64,000 nt of DNA from Tetrapyrgos nigripes (GCA_013368315.1 JAACJM010000198.1:62001-126000); one strand, 5' to 3'. Counted from the first letter of the stretch, positions 23,599 through 39,333 are shown. The notes: generated by a model from the sequence alone, not told the origin. Made by a program: numbers and translations.

Positions 23599-24979
23599 TT
23601 GGTACAGGGAAGTACTTGTATGAATAGTGTATGATAGATTACTACTCAAAGAGGCCTAGTTCGTCGTTGTTCAGTGAAGTACACTATGGAACTGTGCCTC
23701 ATGCGCATCGCGCAACTCATGCAATTTTTTCTTTCTCCTGGCTGCTTATGTAATGTCGGTCACTAGCCGGGACTGTGGCTCTTCTATTGCCTCGTGTACT
23801 TTCTGGAATCCGATTCTCTGTCCTGGGCACACTCCACGATCCTGGTTACTGTTCAACGTGTACTTTTAAATCCTTGAACCCGGAGTATGGATGAATCGGG
23901 CCTGACAGCAAACCCTCCACTCGGACCGTTTCATCTGGACGCAAGAAAATCCTTCTGTGACGAGGTGGTACCCCTTCGGGAGGACTAGGGAGGACTAGTG
24001 CTATGGCTGCGGCGGACTTCGGAAGATGGTGTGGTACACTACTCCTTGAACTCGACATTTTTGCCATTTCTGACAGCCAATGATCCTCTCTATCGACATT
24101 GACTAGTGACTTTCAGTCCACCATAGACGCGACTAGTCCCAAAGCTCTACCCTTCTGACCTTCGTATACGAGATATGAATCAGAAAGGTGACTTGAACGG
24201 GCTAATCGATAGTGAGTCTTTCAGTTGAGTCAAAGCAGAGCATATAGTACTCATGGCTCAGGTACAGTAAAGGACTCATTCTGTGATAACTCAATTGATC
24301 AAGCTACTGTCACCCACGAGGGGTGCTCGTAAGATCGTACAAGGTCCTCACGAAGCACAGATGCAGATACAGATTCCTTCCTCCTAGTGTTCTCCCGCGA
24401 GGTGCTGCAGCAGATCATGGGTCTGGTCGAATTTCACTATCTTGAGCTATTTTATGTGAACTTTGCAGCTCTATATATTTTTACCATCGTGAATTGGCGC
24501 TCAGGAGCTGCAGCCACCGCCGCAATGCGTCGATTTCAATAGAGTGAGGTAAAAACAACAAGCTTCAAGACCATCATTTATCATTTATGATGTCTCCCAT
24601 GACGATCGATAGTGATGAAGTGAAGAAGTGGTTGAAAAAAGGCAGCGGCCACTTAGTGAGTGAATGATTGTAATGACATTTTCTAGAAACCGGTATTCTT
24701 AGATTCGTCCGTTCTTGTGAATCTGAGAAAAAGAAGAGGTCTGAAGGGTTGGTGAAGGGGGATCGAGGAGTACAAGGATTTAGATTGTCGGATGCGCTGC
24801 GGCTGGAGAAGACGGGCAGATGCACGGGAAGGGCATGCTTCTTGGCAACATGCGGCATCGAAGACGGGGGAGATTCGGAGGGGAAGAGAAGAATATATAG
24901 TGACGTTCGTCGCCTACTCTACTGCTCTTTTCTTTCTGCCTCTTTCTGTCTAGCAACCATCCTCTGGCCCGGACGCAGC
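23599..24979. other. Intergenic and promoter region upstream of the zinc-finger gene
   Basis: About 1.4 kb without a supportable gene. A TATATA box lies at 24893-24899, about 85 bases before the zinc-finger ATG. A 94-codon minus-strand open frame at 24574-24858 has no family resemblance and probably lies in the leader. Confidence 0.45.
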
Positions 24980-27230
24980 ATGGAACTCTACGGGCTGAAC
25001 TCGCTGTACGCTCAAGGCGACGTTTCAGGGTCTTCCCAAATTATTCAGGCTCTGGGAGTGAATCACAGCTTCTCGGAGGGATCATCATCAGGCGCGTTAT
25101 CCTATCAGCCAACTATGCCTAGTGGAGGTACCTCAGGTCAGCGAATGCCACAAAACCTGCATTCTTATCCATCTCATCCACACGCCACCTTCTATACCGA
25201 GGACTTCCAACCGAGCTATTTCCACCGCGATTTAAGGACTGCACCCGTTCCTTCAATGCAACCCCCGCCGCTTCCATATGGTTTGACCAGTCATTATAAA
25301 CCACCAGACCATCCTCCTCCAGTTCAGAAACTTCCTACCCCGTCCGAAATGGCCATCATTCTTGCTCCCAGTGGTCGCGGCCCACTCCCACTTCCTCCCG
25401 AAGCCCAGGTGTATACCCCTCCTGAGGAAGAGTTAACGGTGTCAAGAGAGAAAAAGCATGGTTGTTCCATGTGCCATAAACGGTCGGTTCACTCCCACGA
25501 AGCTTTCCCAACGCCTTGATTGACTTTCTTCAACAGCTTTGACCGTCCTAGCACCCTACGCAAGGTCAGACTCTTTTTGCAAACAGCTACGCGTTTTTTG
25601 AGCAACTTCTTGTCTTGTAGCATTTGCTCGTTCATACCGGAGAAAAAGGTGCGTTTTTCTCTTATTTTTCCACTCCGACTTAATTTTGACACTGTCATCA
25701 ACAGCATTTCAGTGCGAAACATGCGGACGCCGCTTCGGTGTTGCCTCTAACCTAAACCGACATGTTCGGAAATGCATTCTCAAACCTGTCAATGCACACG
25801 CTGCTCAAAACTCTAGTTCTGCTCTCAATACTACTTCCACTCCTTCAGCTTCGACCTCTGATGCAAACGCGTCTTCTTCTACTTCAACTCGTGAGCCCGC
25901 TGAAGCACCCGCTGCAACCAGAACGGAAACAAGTCAATTGTTACCTATCACTCCGGAGCAGCAACGAGCCGGTCCTCTCGTCGAAGAAAACGCTTCCTTA
26001 GCTCTAGTCGTCTCTTCGCGGCCCAAACAGACGAGGAAAAACCCCAGTCCAAATGCCAACAAATCTGCCCCTCTTCCCTCACCCAGCACTTCCAGCGCAC
26101 TGATTTACGTCTCGCCAGGCGGTAGTCCACCTCCATCTCCGAATCAGCCCAAACGTCGTCGTAGAGCTCCTTCGCCATCTCGTTGGGTACCTGCATCTCT
26201 AGCTCGTTTCCAGCTTTTCCCTCCCCAAAAATACAAAACTGTAAACATTCCTTTACCTCCTGTCACTCCCACTGAACCACGACGATCTCCAGCCTTACCA
26301 GCAGGCGGGCTCTACATCTTTTCAGACTCTGATTTGGACAGATACTCCATCCCAAGCGGAGTACTCACTTCACGTACTCAAAACTCTGCATATGGGTCCA
26401 ACGCAGTCCAAGGCGCATCCTTGACATCGTTTTCATACCCTGCCTACTCCTCGCATATCAACATCACCCTTCCTGTCGCTCGCTATCCCACCTCTCACCC
26501 CTCTCCAACTTCTAATTCTGCCCAGCCAGATGATAATACGGTGTCGAGCTTGACTTTGGATCTCACTTCGTTGTTCCTTTATGAAGAACGCGATTCTTTC
26601 GATGAGGCGGTCGGAACGGCGCCTTATCATCCGAGAGAATGGGAGCATAGACCTATCCTTCCCGGGCCTGGGGTTCTTAGCCTCTTATCGCACCATACTG
26701 GGCATAGCGGCAGCTCGATGATGAGTGGTGGAGATGGTAATGGAAATGGAGACGGGAATGGGAATGGGAATGGAGTGGGTATGGGTATGGGTGTGTTCAG
26801 CGTGTTTGGGTATCGAAGTAGCAACGCTGGGAGTGACGGTGGAGGAGGACGAAGTCGAGGGACGAAGGGTAGTGGAAGTGGAAATGGAAATGGTGCTGGC
26901 AGTGGAAGAAGAGCGAGTGGTGGTGCTAGGGCTAGGGCTGGTGGTGGGTATCAGCAAGCTGCATCTCAGACTCAGACTTCCGGTGAAACCTCCAACGCAG
27001 TGGTCAACCCAAACTTTGTTGCAAGCACCGTCGACATCGTTGCACCTCAACCAACGCTATCTACGTCGCATGCACCTAGTACGGGTGTGGTTCTCGCGGC
27101 GTTGTCGGACCAAGGACAGAGTTGGGGGTCGTTTGAAGACAACTTTCAGTTGAATTACAACTATCCTGGTGAAAGAGGTCATCATGGTGGCGTTGGAGGA
27201 GTCACGAGTGGAAGGATTCTAGTTTTCTAG
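24980..27230 (+). CDS. C2H2 zinc-finger protein, probable transcription factor
   Basis: Four exons (24980-25482, 25537-25564, 25621-25648, 25705-27230) encode 694 residues. Two adjacent fingers at about residues 165-212 are assembled across three introns: CSMCHKRFDRPSTLRKHLLVH, linker TGEKAF, then CETCGRRFGVASNLNRHVRKC. The second finger is C2HC. The two middle exons are only 28 nt each, yet both are needed to complete finger 1 and the linker. The N-terminal 160 residues are Pro/Ser/His-rich. The C-terminal 480 residues are Ser/Pro-rich with a KRRRRAPSPSRW basic patch (possible nuclear signal) and a (GN)n/(GM)n repeat near 26740-26800. Tandem C2H2 fingers with a TGEK-type linker bind DNA; the target is unknown. 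A TATA-like box lies at 24893. Confidence 0.9.
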
Positions 27231-27657
27231 TTGGGCGTGAACTTGTGCTGATGGGTTTATTGAGCATTATGGTTGCGGTTCTCAAAGGCAAGGTTGGACA
27301 ATAAGGCCTCTTGCTTCAGGCGTTCTCCATATACTTTGCGGTTTCTGTGGTCGCGGTTTGAAAGTTCCGTCCGTTGCTTAGGCTCCTTTGCTTTCGTTTT
27401 GCTTTCCGTGTTTTGCTTTCTCAATGTTGAAAATTTCTTGCTGTCTTTTTGTACAAATCACGCTCGATACATGTTCTGGGTGTTGTAACGTTGATCTTCA
27501 CATAGGTTATATCTTTTTGTACCGTTAACTTGAACACATGTACCTATACCATCCTTACCAAGTAAGTAGTCACTCCAGCTCAATGCAGCATCAAACGCGT
27601 TCTGACATAGCAGATAGGGGCTGTAAATAGGGGTAATTTGATTTTTTGTGCCTCGCC

Positions 27658-28343
27658 ATGCCCAGTCCGCAGCCAATCCGTCGTCCTTTTCTCGAACCAT
27701 ATCCTGTAGAAAACACCCGTCCAACATTCCTACCACCAGTTTCCCAAACCCAAGCTCAAAAGAGAAATCCCATCATAAGATGCGAACAAAAAGTCACCAC
27801 AGTCAATATCCTACCTCTTCTTACCGCCACAACGATAAATTTCACGATCATCTCAACTTTTACGATGAATACGACTACTATTCATCCCTGGCAATCGACT
27901 TTGTGGATATTCTTTCACGATTTGTCTTCTTCCTTCTCCTCTTCGCAATCGAAATAGTTGTCATGGCTCTTGGACTAGCCTGGGATGTATTTATGGGATT
28001 TTGCGATGGGATGGAGAGGTTTTTGGAAGCCAAATCGACATCTCAAGCCTCGGAGACCCCTTCTAGTGTCGATGAACAATCTCTGTTGACATCCAAGTCC
28101 GAGGACCGAAATCGATATCAAAAGCACGGAGCAGTGGGTTCCGGTTTCGTCGACGGGCTACCATCCGAGTCGAGTTGGGAGAAGGAAAGTTTGCTAGTAC
28201 GGCAGCGAAAGGTGGTGCCGAAGAAAGGAGAAGTGAATTTTAGGAAGGAAAATGAGGAGATATTGTGTCGGTTAAGCAGGTTGGGAAGCCTTAAAGGCCT
28301 TGGGCCTGGGCTAGAAGAGGAACGGATGACAGAAGCGTCGTGA
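27658..28343 (+). CDS. Small single-pass membrane protein, unknown family
   Basis: The reliable part starts at the ATG at 27780. It encodes 187 residues with one strong hydrophobic helix (SRFVFFLLLFAIEIVVMALG, about residues 40-60 from that start), then a charged tail with KKGEVNFRKENEEILCRLSR. Just upstream, another frame starts with an ATG at 27658 and reads MPSPQPIRRPFLEPYPVENT and on to VSQTQAQ; adding one A to the AAAA run at 27758 joins the two without a stop, giving about 228 residues. I therefore place the start at 27658, with 27780 as the fallback. No intron is needed. No known domain is recognised. Confidence 0.6.
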
Positions 28344-29234
28344 GTCACTACACTGGTTTCGCCGGCTTTTGCTGAACCCATGTTCTTCAGGATGTTCCAA
28401 ACCAACCAGCCGACCTTATAACTATTGGGTGCTAGAACGCCTCATACCACAATCAATGCTCGGAGATCGACGGTGTGGACATTTGAAATTTTCAGATAAA
28501 TGCTTATTGGTATACCTTAAAGTAACGACACAGTAATGATCCAGCTAGAAATGCAATTAATGTCAATAGGCTGGCACGATCTGGCTCATTTATCATGATG
28601 CGGGAGCCCATTAGTAACACAGACAGTCTTCAAACTATTCATCTGCTTCACGCCATCCTCCGGCTCTAACCTCTTGCGATACCCAGTACTCGAAAATCGC
28701 GTCCTCCTCTGTACAAAACTATTCCTCGAAAACAGATTATCAGCTCGCCGAGTTCTACTCAGACAAAGACTCGTCAGCGTGCAAGCGTTCTGATGAGGAA
28801 GACGTACACTGGATGACCGCCTTAGGACATAAAATCGTAGGTGTCGATTACCTTGCTTGGCAGGGTAGACTCGTCTGTTGTAGAGACGGCTTTGAAGATG
28901 CAGCTCGAGCAGAGTGAATGGTAACGGGAGGAGTAGAGGTAGAGTGTTTAGATCAAGTTTGGATGGTGGTTGACATGTTACTTAGTCACTTGACAGTGAC
29001 GTCACGCGTTGCTGACACGTCCTTCCATCTGCCTTCCCAACCTTCACTGCCAATGCGTTCGAAAAGCTACTTACCTGGATTTTGACAGATTTTTCATCGT
29101 TTTCTTTTGTTCCGGTAAGAAATTCATTCTGTCATCACCTTCCCAACCTTCATCATTTACTTACATGCATGACTTAAATAAATAAATACTTTCTCTGAAT
29201 TTCTACCCTTTCACTTCAGTCCGTATCCACCCAC
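28344..29234. other. Intergenic region with two overlapping antisense open frames
   Basis: The minus strand is open for 131 codons (28981-28586), Arg-rich, without an ATG at its beginning. The plus strand is open for about 100 codons (28618-28917), Ser-rich and then acidic, also without a leading ATG. Neither is recognisable, and at most one can be real. A spliced small gene or a relic is possible. Confidence 0.35.
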
Positions 29235-29932
29235 TCATCCGAACCTAGGGAACACATTGTTGATGACCCCAGTAGTTGGGTCCCCGCCGAGCTCGTTGAA
29301 AGTTGCCAGGTTGACAACGACATCGCCTTCAGCGCATTCTTCGCAGATTCCAACTGGGGCCAAAGCTGATGTATTCTCCGTTATGGGATCCTCATTTCCA
29401 TCTGCTTACTGTGATTAATGACTTCATATCGAAGACGGGACTGACACTCTTACCGAGTACGAATATAGTCGCGTCAGAACGACCACAGAGGCCGTTATCT
29501 GCACTATTGATCAAGGAATTAATGTGAGCCCGACTTCAGATGAATCGAGACCTCATTAATGAACTTACGCGCTGGAACCAGGTCTACATCGAGCGATGGT
29601 CAGTCAATGCATTTACTACATGAATGAGTCGATGGACTCACGCAGAATTTTTGAGGAACGCTCGTGATATGAGGAAGACAAGATCCCCAGGGTTCACTTG
29701 AATGTTACATTCGTTCTGAGCGAAAAAAGCGTCGTCGGCCAAGAAGGCTGATGAAAACACGGAGGCATCAGAAGGGTCCATGAAGGATCTGGCAATTTGT
29801 CAATCTCTTACCGCTTCCTGGAACGCCTCCAGTACTTAGGTCCGCAAGTTTTCGCTTGGGCAACCTGAGAAGGGGCGCAGCGAAGCTGGTACCGAGAAGG
29901 GAAGCAAAGACAAATGCGGAAGAGAAGAGCAT
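29235..29932 (-). CDS. Small secreted cysteine-containing protein, copy A
   Basis: Five exons, starting MLFSSAFVFASLLGTSFAAP, a clear signal peptide with cleavage near AAP. The mature part contains ADLSTGGVPG, NECNIQVNPGDLVFLISRA, a 15-nt micro-exon (PGSSA), DNGLCGRSDATIFVL, APVGICEECAEGDVV, and ends NVFPRFG. Four cysteines (C, C, C-x2-C) are conserved in copy B at 34545-35260, which has the same exon pattern, including the 15-nt exon. The two also share upstream sequence (GGCAACCGGGCCT). I do not recognise the family. Secreted, small and locally duplicated suggests an extracellular or effector-like role, but this is inference. Confidence 0.8.
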
Positions 29933-30119
29933 TTCAAAGGAGCAAGTAAAGAAGGTTCTGAAAAGAAAGGCAACCGGGCCTCGAACAGTAGAAGAAGAGG
30001 AAAAGGGTGGGCAGAACAAAGGAAAAGCGCCTGAAGAGCGGCATACTATTCGACCGATTTTTATACTCTTCGCTTGTTAGCAGGTGGGAGGAAACTTGTT
30101 CTCGACTCATGGCTTTCGT

Positions 30120-30610
30120 TCATTGACGACGCAGCAGGCTCATCGAAGGACTGGTAGTGAAGGTTCGCGAATCAACAGACGCACAGCCGTAGGAGAGTTT
30201 ACTGTGGCTAGGTGAAACGACTGCACTGAAAGAACATTCCATCGGTTGATTCGTGCCACATGCTGATTGGCATGGAGGCTCATGAAATCGTTGGGCGCTG
30301 ACTGCGGGGTAACAGCAGGACAGCAGTGATTTATCACCTTCAAATACCTTCGGAACATGGTTCATGACTGCGCTGATGTCTTCCGATACCCCAGCCTTGG
30401 TAATTCCGGCTGCAAATATAGTTTCCTGCCCAACCATCTGCTGCCGAAACCCGCTAACCGAACCCCACCGTGACATTGGTACCCACTTAAGGAGACCTGA
30501 GCTGAAAGTATTGGCATAGCCCAGGGCAGCCTATGAATGGAGCCCCCTTCCAAGTACTGATGGAACCCGTATCAACAACAAACAGAACCCGCATCCCCAT
30601 ACGCTTAGTA
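30120..30610 (-). pseudogene. Decayed aspartic-protease-like fragment
   Basis: The minus strand reads VLFVVDTGSISTWKGAPF, close to the VVDTGSSNTWVGA active-site block of fungal A1 aspartic peptidases. Frame-shifted text with GSVSGFRQ and ETIFAAGITKAGVS follows, in the order expected of that N-terminal lobe. Stops and frame changes interrupt it, and the second DTG lobe and propeptide are missing. It lies between the secreted protein copy A and PRP43. The assignment rests mainly on the DTG block. Confidence 0.35.
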
Positions 30611-31294
30611 GCTTCCTTACTCACTTGTATTTCATAGTCGGAGACTGAAGACTAGTTTCCTTACTAGTGTGCAATCTCTATTAGTGAGTCAAATCTTCTT
30701 CGCATTCAATCGCTTCTTTAATACTTGAGTCCCCTGCTACTAAATTATAACCCAACAAAAGGGATATTTCAAAGCTTCAAGTACTAGTCTAGACAAATTG
30801 AAAAGATCGACAAAAGAATGAGTACTAAACAGTACTAAAACTCGGCTTTTGCGATCGCAACTCTAAGCAGCTACCCAAGTTCTCAATCACGCCGAACGTT
30901 CAAGTTTGAGTGACATTTGAGCGCGAGTCGACTTATTTAGTCTCGCGTAGCCAGACTGACGATATACGCTTGACACTCTTCGTGTGCATATATCGTCTAA
31001 TAGACACTCAAACCCGCATGTACCCATACAGAGTAGTTTAACTTCAAAAAATTCGATTTTTTTCTCACCTATATACTGTGAAAGAGCGAGTTCTAAAACA
31101 TCTAAAATTGCTAGTGTCTGAGGGATGATTTTTTGAAAGTCGAGAGGCCATTTTTTGGGCGAAGTCCGTGTCACGCTTTGCAGTACCTGCGAAATCCGCG
31201 ACCGTTTCAAACGTTTGGACCAGCCGTTCCTAACGGAACGTCGACTGACGTCACTTTCCGCTTAGGGACGAGCTGGTCACGAGCCTAGTTCTTC
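30611..31294. other. Intergenic and promoter region of PRP43
   Basis: About 680 bases. A 107-codon minus-strand open frame (30887-31210) has no recognisable content. The final 100 bases before 31295 must hold the PRP43 leader. Confidence 0.4.
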
Positions 31295-34300
<3,006 letters not shown>

Positions 34301-34544
34301 TAGGTATTTTTGGTTGTGATATTTTTGCGAGTTCCTCCTGTCTACCTTTGCTATGTTGTACTTCTCTTCTCTTTTACTAGCGAGATAAATACCAATCGAT
34401 ATCCTGTATGTAATTCGTAACGCGTAACGTTCCATACGACTGAAATGTCTTCAACATTCGTAGCCCATCCATGACTCAACAGCATGGAGCCGAAGGACGG
34501 AATAAATACTTCTCGGGGCACCATGACCGACTGTATTCCCGAAC

Positions 34545-35260
34545 TCAACCGAATCTAACAAAAACCCTGTCGAAAGTGCCAGTCGCAGGATTGCCACCCA
34601 ACTCATCGAATGCAGCTTGGCTGAGAACCACATCGCCGTCAGCACAGTCGTCGCAGAATCCGACTGGGGCGAATGCTGGGCCATTTTCGGCGAGGATTAC
34701 ATTGTTTTCGTCTGTGAAATACGATAAGAGAGAATGAGGTTGGTCGTAGTTAATTACTCCGAGTTCACTAAGTACTTACCAAGGACGAAAACAGTGGCGT
34801 CCGAACGACCACAGAGGCCATTTTCAGCACTGTAAACTGATTAGGATAATGTCAAATTGAAGTAGCATTTCAGCGGCTTACGCAGTGCTTCCAGGGCTAA
34901 AAAGGAAGATAACAATCGTCAGTTTTTCTGCAAGCTTATGAAGATCAGAGAAAGACTATGACTTACGCAGAGCCTGCGCGTGACAGAAGGAAAACAAAAT
35001 CTCCTGGGTTCACTTTGATACCACATTCATTTTGAGACAGGTCAGCCACTCTCGCTAGAAAGGGTAATAAGATGATGGGTGCGTCAAACTTTACCGGACA
35101 AACAAAATCAATCGTTTCCCTACTTACCTGTTCCAGGGATACCACCAAATGTAGCGACGTCTGGCAATACCTGACCAACAAGTTCACGTTTGACAGGAGT
35201 AGGTGCGGCGATACTTGCGCCGAAAACGGAAGCAAGAATGAATGAAGAGAAGAAGAGCAT
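34545..35260 (-). CDS. Small secreted cysteine-containing protein, copy B
   Basis: Paralogue of copy A at 29235-29932, with the same five-exon layout. It begins MLFFSSFILASVFGASIAAP (signal peptide), then KRELVGQVLPDVATFGGIPG, ADLSQNECGIKVNPGDFVFL, the micro-exon PGSTA, ENGLCGRSDATVFVL, APVGFCDDCADGDVVLSQAA, and ends FDRVFVRFG. All four cysteines match copy A. Introns are about 50-70 nt with GTAAGT donors. The reading frame is intact. The two copies flank PRP43 in the same orientation, so the duplication involved more than a simple tandem event, or PRP43 was moved between them. Confidence 0.82.
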
Positions 35261-36116
35261 TTCAGAAGGATAAGTAAGTCAAGTAAAGAGGAAGGACTTG
35301 AAGAAAGAGGCAACCGGGCCTAAGAAGTGGAGTGTAGAACGAAGGAAAAAGGTCGTTGGGCAGAAAAGAAAGAAAAGTGCCTGGAGAACAGGAGAGATAA
35401 CGTTGGTTCCTTTTATACCGGGATGGACTGCAAAAGGGTCATCGGATAATCACAATCACCATTGGTCTCGGGTAGTACGGCGAGTATAGTGAGATGATTA
35501 ATCCGAATGGTTGAATTATGAAGCCTGGATACATTGATGATTTGACCGGCCTTGCAGAAACCAACACTCGACTCTATTCGCGCCCCATGGCTTGGCTTGA
35601 TGTGAACTGTCAGCGTTGTGAAGGACGAAGAATGAGAAGTCGGTACAGCCACAAGTAGCATGCGCATTGCAAGTAGACTGGAAATAGTTCCATAGACATG
35701 GAACATGTATTTGGTTGTCTGCCTAGGGGAAACTAGGAAACAGCCAACTCCTCTCCGGGGCCATCAGCTTCCGTGAAACCCAAACGATTGATGGAGAGAG
35801 TACCAGACTTTTGGACGCCGTGAGGACAGAAAATTTATACTACACCTTTTATTTGCCTGGCAATTCCGTAACAGAACGAAAGGGAGAGCGAGGCACTCGC
35901 AGAAACCGTAAGACCGAGCAAAGGAGTTCCTCCAGACGATCAAAGTTTGGTCCCATTGGTCTATCCATACCAGTGCCCATGGCTGTACAGTATCAACAGA
36001 AATGCAAATATCGCTGAAGTATGATCCTTTCCAGTTAAACTGCAATCGTCATAGAAAATAAGTCAAAGCATTTGATAGAGCGGCCATTCAAAACAGTTCG
36101 AGGATAGCATCCAAGA
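35261..36116. other. Intergenic region
   Basis: Bases 35261-35420 are the upstream region of secreted copy B and match the upstream region of copy A around 29940-30060 (GCAACCGGGCCT, then AAGGxGGGCAGAA-like text). Beyond that, no gene is recognised; a 97-codon minus-strand frame at 35413-35706 is unassigned. Confidence 0.45.
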
Positions 36117-38852
36117 TCAAAGCTTCGCCTCCGAAGTCTGCAGCTTGACCCTCATCTTCTGCAGCAAAGACCGAATGCCTGACCCTTCGCATTTGTCGCT
36201 CTCAACATGAGCAGCGACAACATGAACAGCAACATCTCTTCTGAACGCGATTCCAGGGGTTGGAGTATCCTACAACAAACAGGTCATCCATCTAATAGAC
36301 AAGAACCGTACAAATCTCACTCACGCAGTTATTCTCTGACCTGAAAGCTCTCTGGTCACAGATAGTGTTGGCTTTACAGTCTGCATCACAGGGCGTAACA
36401 GCGCCACCACGGCTGATGAAAGTGTTGTAAAGCTGGAAGGCTGTATCGTTCCTCTCAAATACTTCGGTCAGGTTGTGCCAAAATGCCGGTGTCAACTCAG
36501 AATCTGCAGCGAGACCGACAAGAGGTCCGTATGTCTCTCTCGCGTCGTAGTACAGTTCCCATTTGGCTGTGGAGATGAGGAGTTAGACACGTAGAATCGA
36601 CAGAACACCTTAGCTTACGTTCAACTTGAAAAGACGGATCAGATGTATTGGCTGCAGTGCATGCTTATGAGAGAGGTCTTCGTCCCGGCGAGTTGGAAAC
36701 GACTCACTGAATACGACGCGCATATTAACGACGCCAAAGGTATCTGGATCAACGTCGTAGACCTTGAAGGCTGGGTTTCCACCTACACAAATGTGAGTCT
36801 GAAATAAGGTGAAAAGCCGAAGAATTGCCCACTTGTCGGTGTCAAAGCAGGCCCCTAAGAGCGAAGGCTACATTAGACGCGAAAGACCTTGACGACAGTC
36901 TACAACTCACGATCAGAGCAACACTGACAGCATTTTCTGCTGTCTGTTCCGAGTAATCCGAGTATGCGATCTCAAATTGATCCTGTGCGAGGATTCTCAG
37001 TGCCTACAACCTGACTGAGATGGAAGAAGTACGCACCTTATGGCTATGGCCAAAGAAGTGCCCAGCAATAGTGTCCTTGTATCTTTGCAAAATTTGGTCA
37101 TAATAGTTGGACTAGAGTGAGTTTGATCGTCAGAGAACAACTCAGTAGGACCAAGGTCGGAAGCTGCATACCTGATCCTCCATGGTGTCTTCCTTACCAA
37201 GCGGTATATGCCCGATTATCCAGACTTTTTGACCAGCATCCTCCGCAGCCTGTAACTGGTCTACTATGAAGGCCAGTACACCATTTGGATCGGGTCTTCA
37301 AAGTAAGAGAAAGACGCGGTTAGCCACCAGTCGACGACAGGCAGAAAGTTACACACTGGAATTCGTCACTATCGTATAGCCAGAAGCTGAATTCGGAACT
37401 CATTAAGAAAAGAAAATTTCTAGCTTCGACGAAAGGAAACATACTTTTGCTTGTACCAGTATTGGGTATTCAATGACAAGATAACAGATTCGTTTCCGGC
37501 ACCAATGCTGCGTAACTTCCTGAATCATGCTGGACCTCTTGACTTGCTTGGCTACCAATCCATTGCTGCGGGTCCAGTTATGAACATTATATGATATGGG
37601 GAACATTAATGCCAGTACATACCACCCAACCAGCGCTTTGAGTATCAAACACCCATTGTGAATCATTCGCGGTCATACTGGTCTTTCGAGCAAATGCGTT
37701 CACAGGAGCGGAGTCGCTTGAATTCGGGTTTAGTACATCTTCGCAAAATGAAGATTTTGAGATAACTCACTGGTTTCCTAGAAGTGAAACATGAGCACGG
37801 GAAAGGCAAAGGGTGATTGTGACACATACCCAAGCTAGGAAAGACTTGTGCCTTGACTTTTGACAGTAATTGAGTATTGAACTCTTCCAAGTCATTGGTG
37901 ACTTCCCTATTCAGCAGATAAGCGAATTGATAGCACAAGCGTAGAAATGGGACGCACTCTTGATTGACCAGCCAGGTAGCACCTGTGAAACCCAACCAGT
38001 TCATAAAAGGCATGTGGTAGGAAGGCAAATGTTACCATCATACCTTCAACAACATCACCAGTAAAAATGACGAATTTAGGATTCATATCGTTGACGGCTT
38101 CCAACAGGGAGTCTGCAAGGGAGGTGGGTGAATCACATTTGGAATTTCCATTTGGCTGGGCTGGTTCCGTGATGTTGTGTCCCGCTTCGTCAGGGAAATT
38201 CCTGCAACATATATTCTTGGTGCAATTAGCTTCAGCACCGACCTGTAAGATGTGTTATTCAGCATGTATGTCGAGGAACAAACTGGACAAGCCGACCGTG
38301 TACATCCTGTCAATGTGGACATCGCTGATATGAACAACCTGGAAAGGTTCTCCTCGTTTGTCCACAGGAGCCACTGGAGATTTGGATTGAGGGGGTAATG
38401 GGACCGTAAACGGGGTCGAGACATTGGAGGAGCAGAAACCGAACAACGCGTCACAAAGTCTTCCTGCAGTCTGACCAGCGACGTCGATGCTGCGAAGATC
38501 GTGAGCAATGATGGGACCAGTAGCAGAAAGAGTTCCTTGGCAAACATCCGGGTCTTCAAGCTGTACAGCTCGTTAGGAAGATTGGACAAGACGGAAATGA
38601 GTGGTGACACACCTGCAGACCTTCACAGATATCTATGAAGATCGCGTTGAACTCGTCATCTCCTAAAAACGCTAAAGTTTGCAACGGAACTAAAGCTGCA
38701 TGGCAAGATGGACAGTCGACCAGATTTTCAAGCGCTTGCAGGAGGTCGTCCAGAAGGGAGCTTTGTGCGCCGAGTATCAGTCCGCAAAAAGTCGACACAT
38801 AGACCGAAAGGACTATCGGGCTGCTTCTGATTCGAGGAAACGGAAATCGCAT
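36117..38852 (-). CDS. Acid sphingomyelinase-like phosphodiesterase (saposin + metallophosphatase)
   Basis: About 14 exons on the minus strand. The N-terminal 30 residues contain the hydrophobic stretch [19 protein letters not shown] (signal peptide or anchor). A saposin-B-like part follows, with paired cysteines (LVDCPSC ... DICEGLQ ... DVCQGT ... LCDALFGFC). The calcineurin-like metallophosphatase core is next: [35 protein letters not shown] and [14 protein letters not shown] give the metal ligands D-x-H, GD, GNH and GHxH. The H of GNHD is completed across a 54-nt intron with branch-like TACTAAAC. It ends [10 protein letters not shown] at 36117. The family hydrolyses sphingomyelin or related phosphodiesters at acidic, extracellular or vacuolar sites. 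Frame and catalytic residues are intact. Confidence 0.88.
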
Positions 38853-39333
38853 GTTGGAAATACTGGAGTCTGCTTCCTGGTGTCATTTTTATAGGGTACA
38901 ACTGTCAGTGGATGCCAGTTAGAAGAGACGGTTTCCCATGTGCTTGTCCCGGTCGTGCGTCGAGGGTCTTCTCCTGAGAATCGCAGGTCAGTTAACAGGC
39001 AGAAGAGTGATCACAGGTTTGTGCTGCTCACAGCGTCGAAAATACTACTTGATTGATTCTTCTCCATGACAAAAATACCAGGTAAACTTGGGATCTTGGT
39101 CCCTGAGAGCATGTGCAAGCTTAAGAAACGTTCGATGGAGTAATTGGATATTGGGATGCGAAGCGTGTGATTTGACGGTTCTTTCACCATCCGAAGAAAA
39201 TCGGAACGAACCCATGTCAATATACATGGCTCAGTTACGGTACAGCAAAATAAATAATCGGTAGATAATTTAGGGTATTGACATAGAGCGTCAGACGTTT
39301 GGTCAGGGCCAGTCTTCCCCCTCCCTGTATGGC
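38853..39333. other. Intergenic region
   Basis: About 480 bases between the sphingomyelinase-like start and the end of the membrane-protein gene. Open frames here lack family resemblance. Confidence 0.4.

Noticed and set aside
26685..27050. 121-codon minus-strand frame rich in Ser/Thr and HTHTHT
   Set aside because: Exact antisense of the zinc-finger gene's repeat region; a shadow of the GN/GM repeats.
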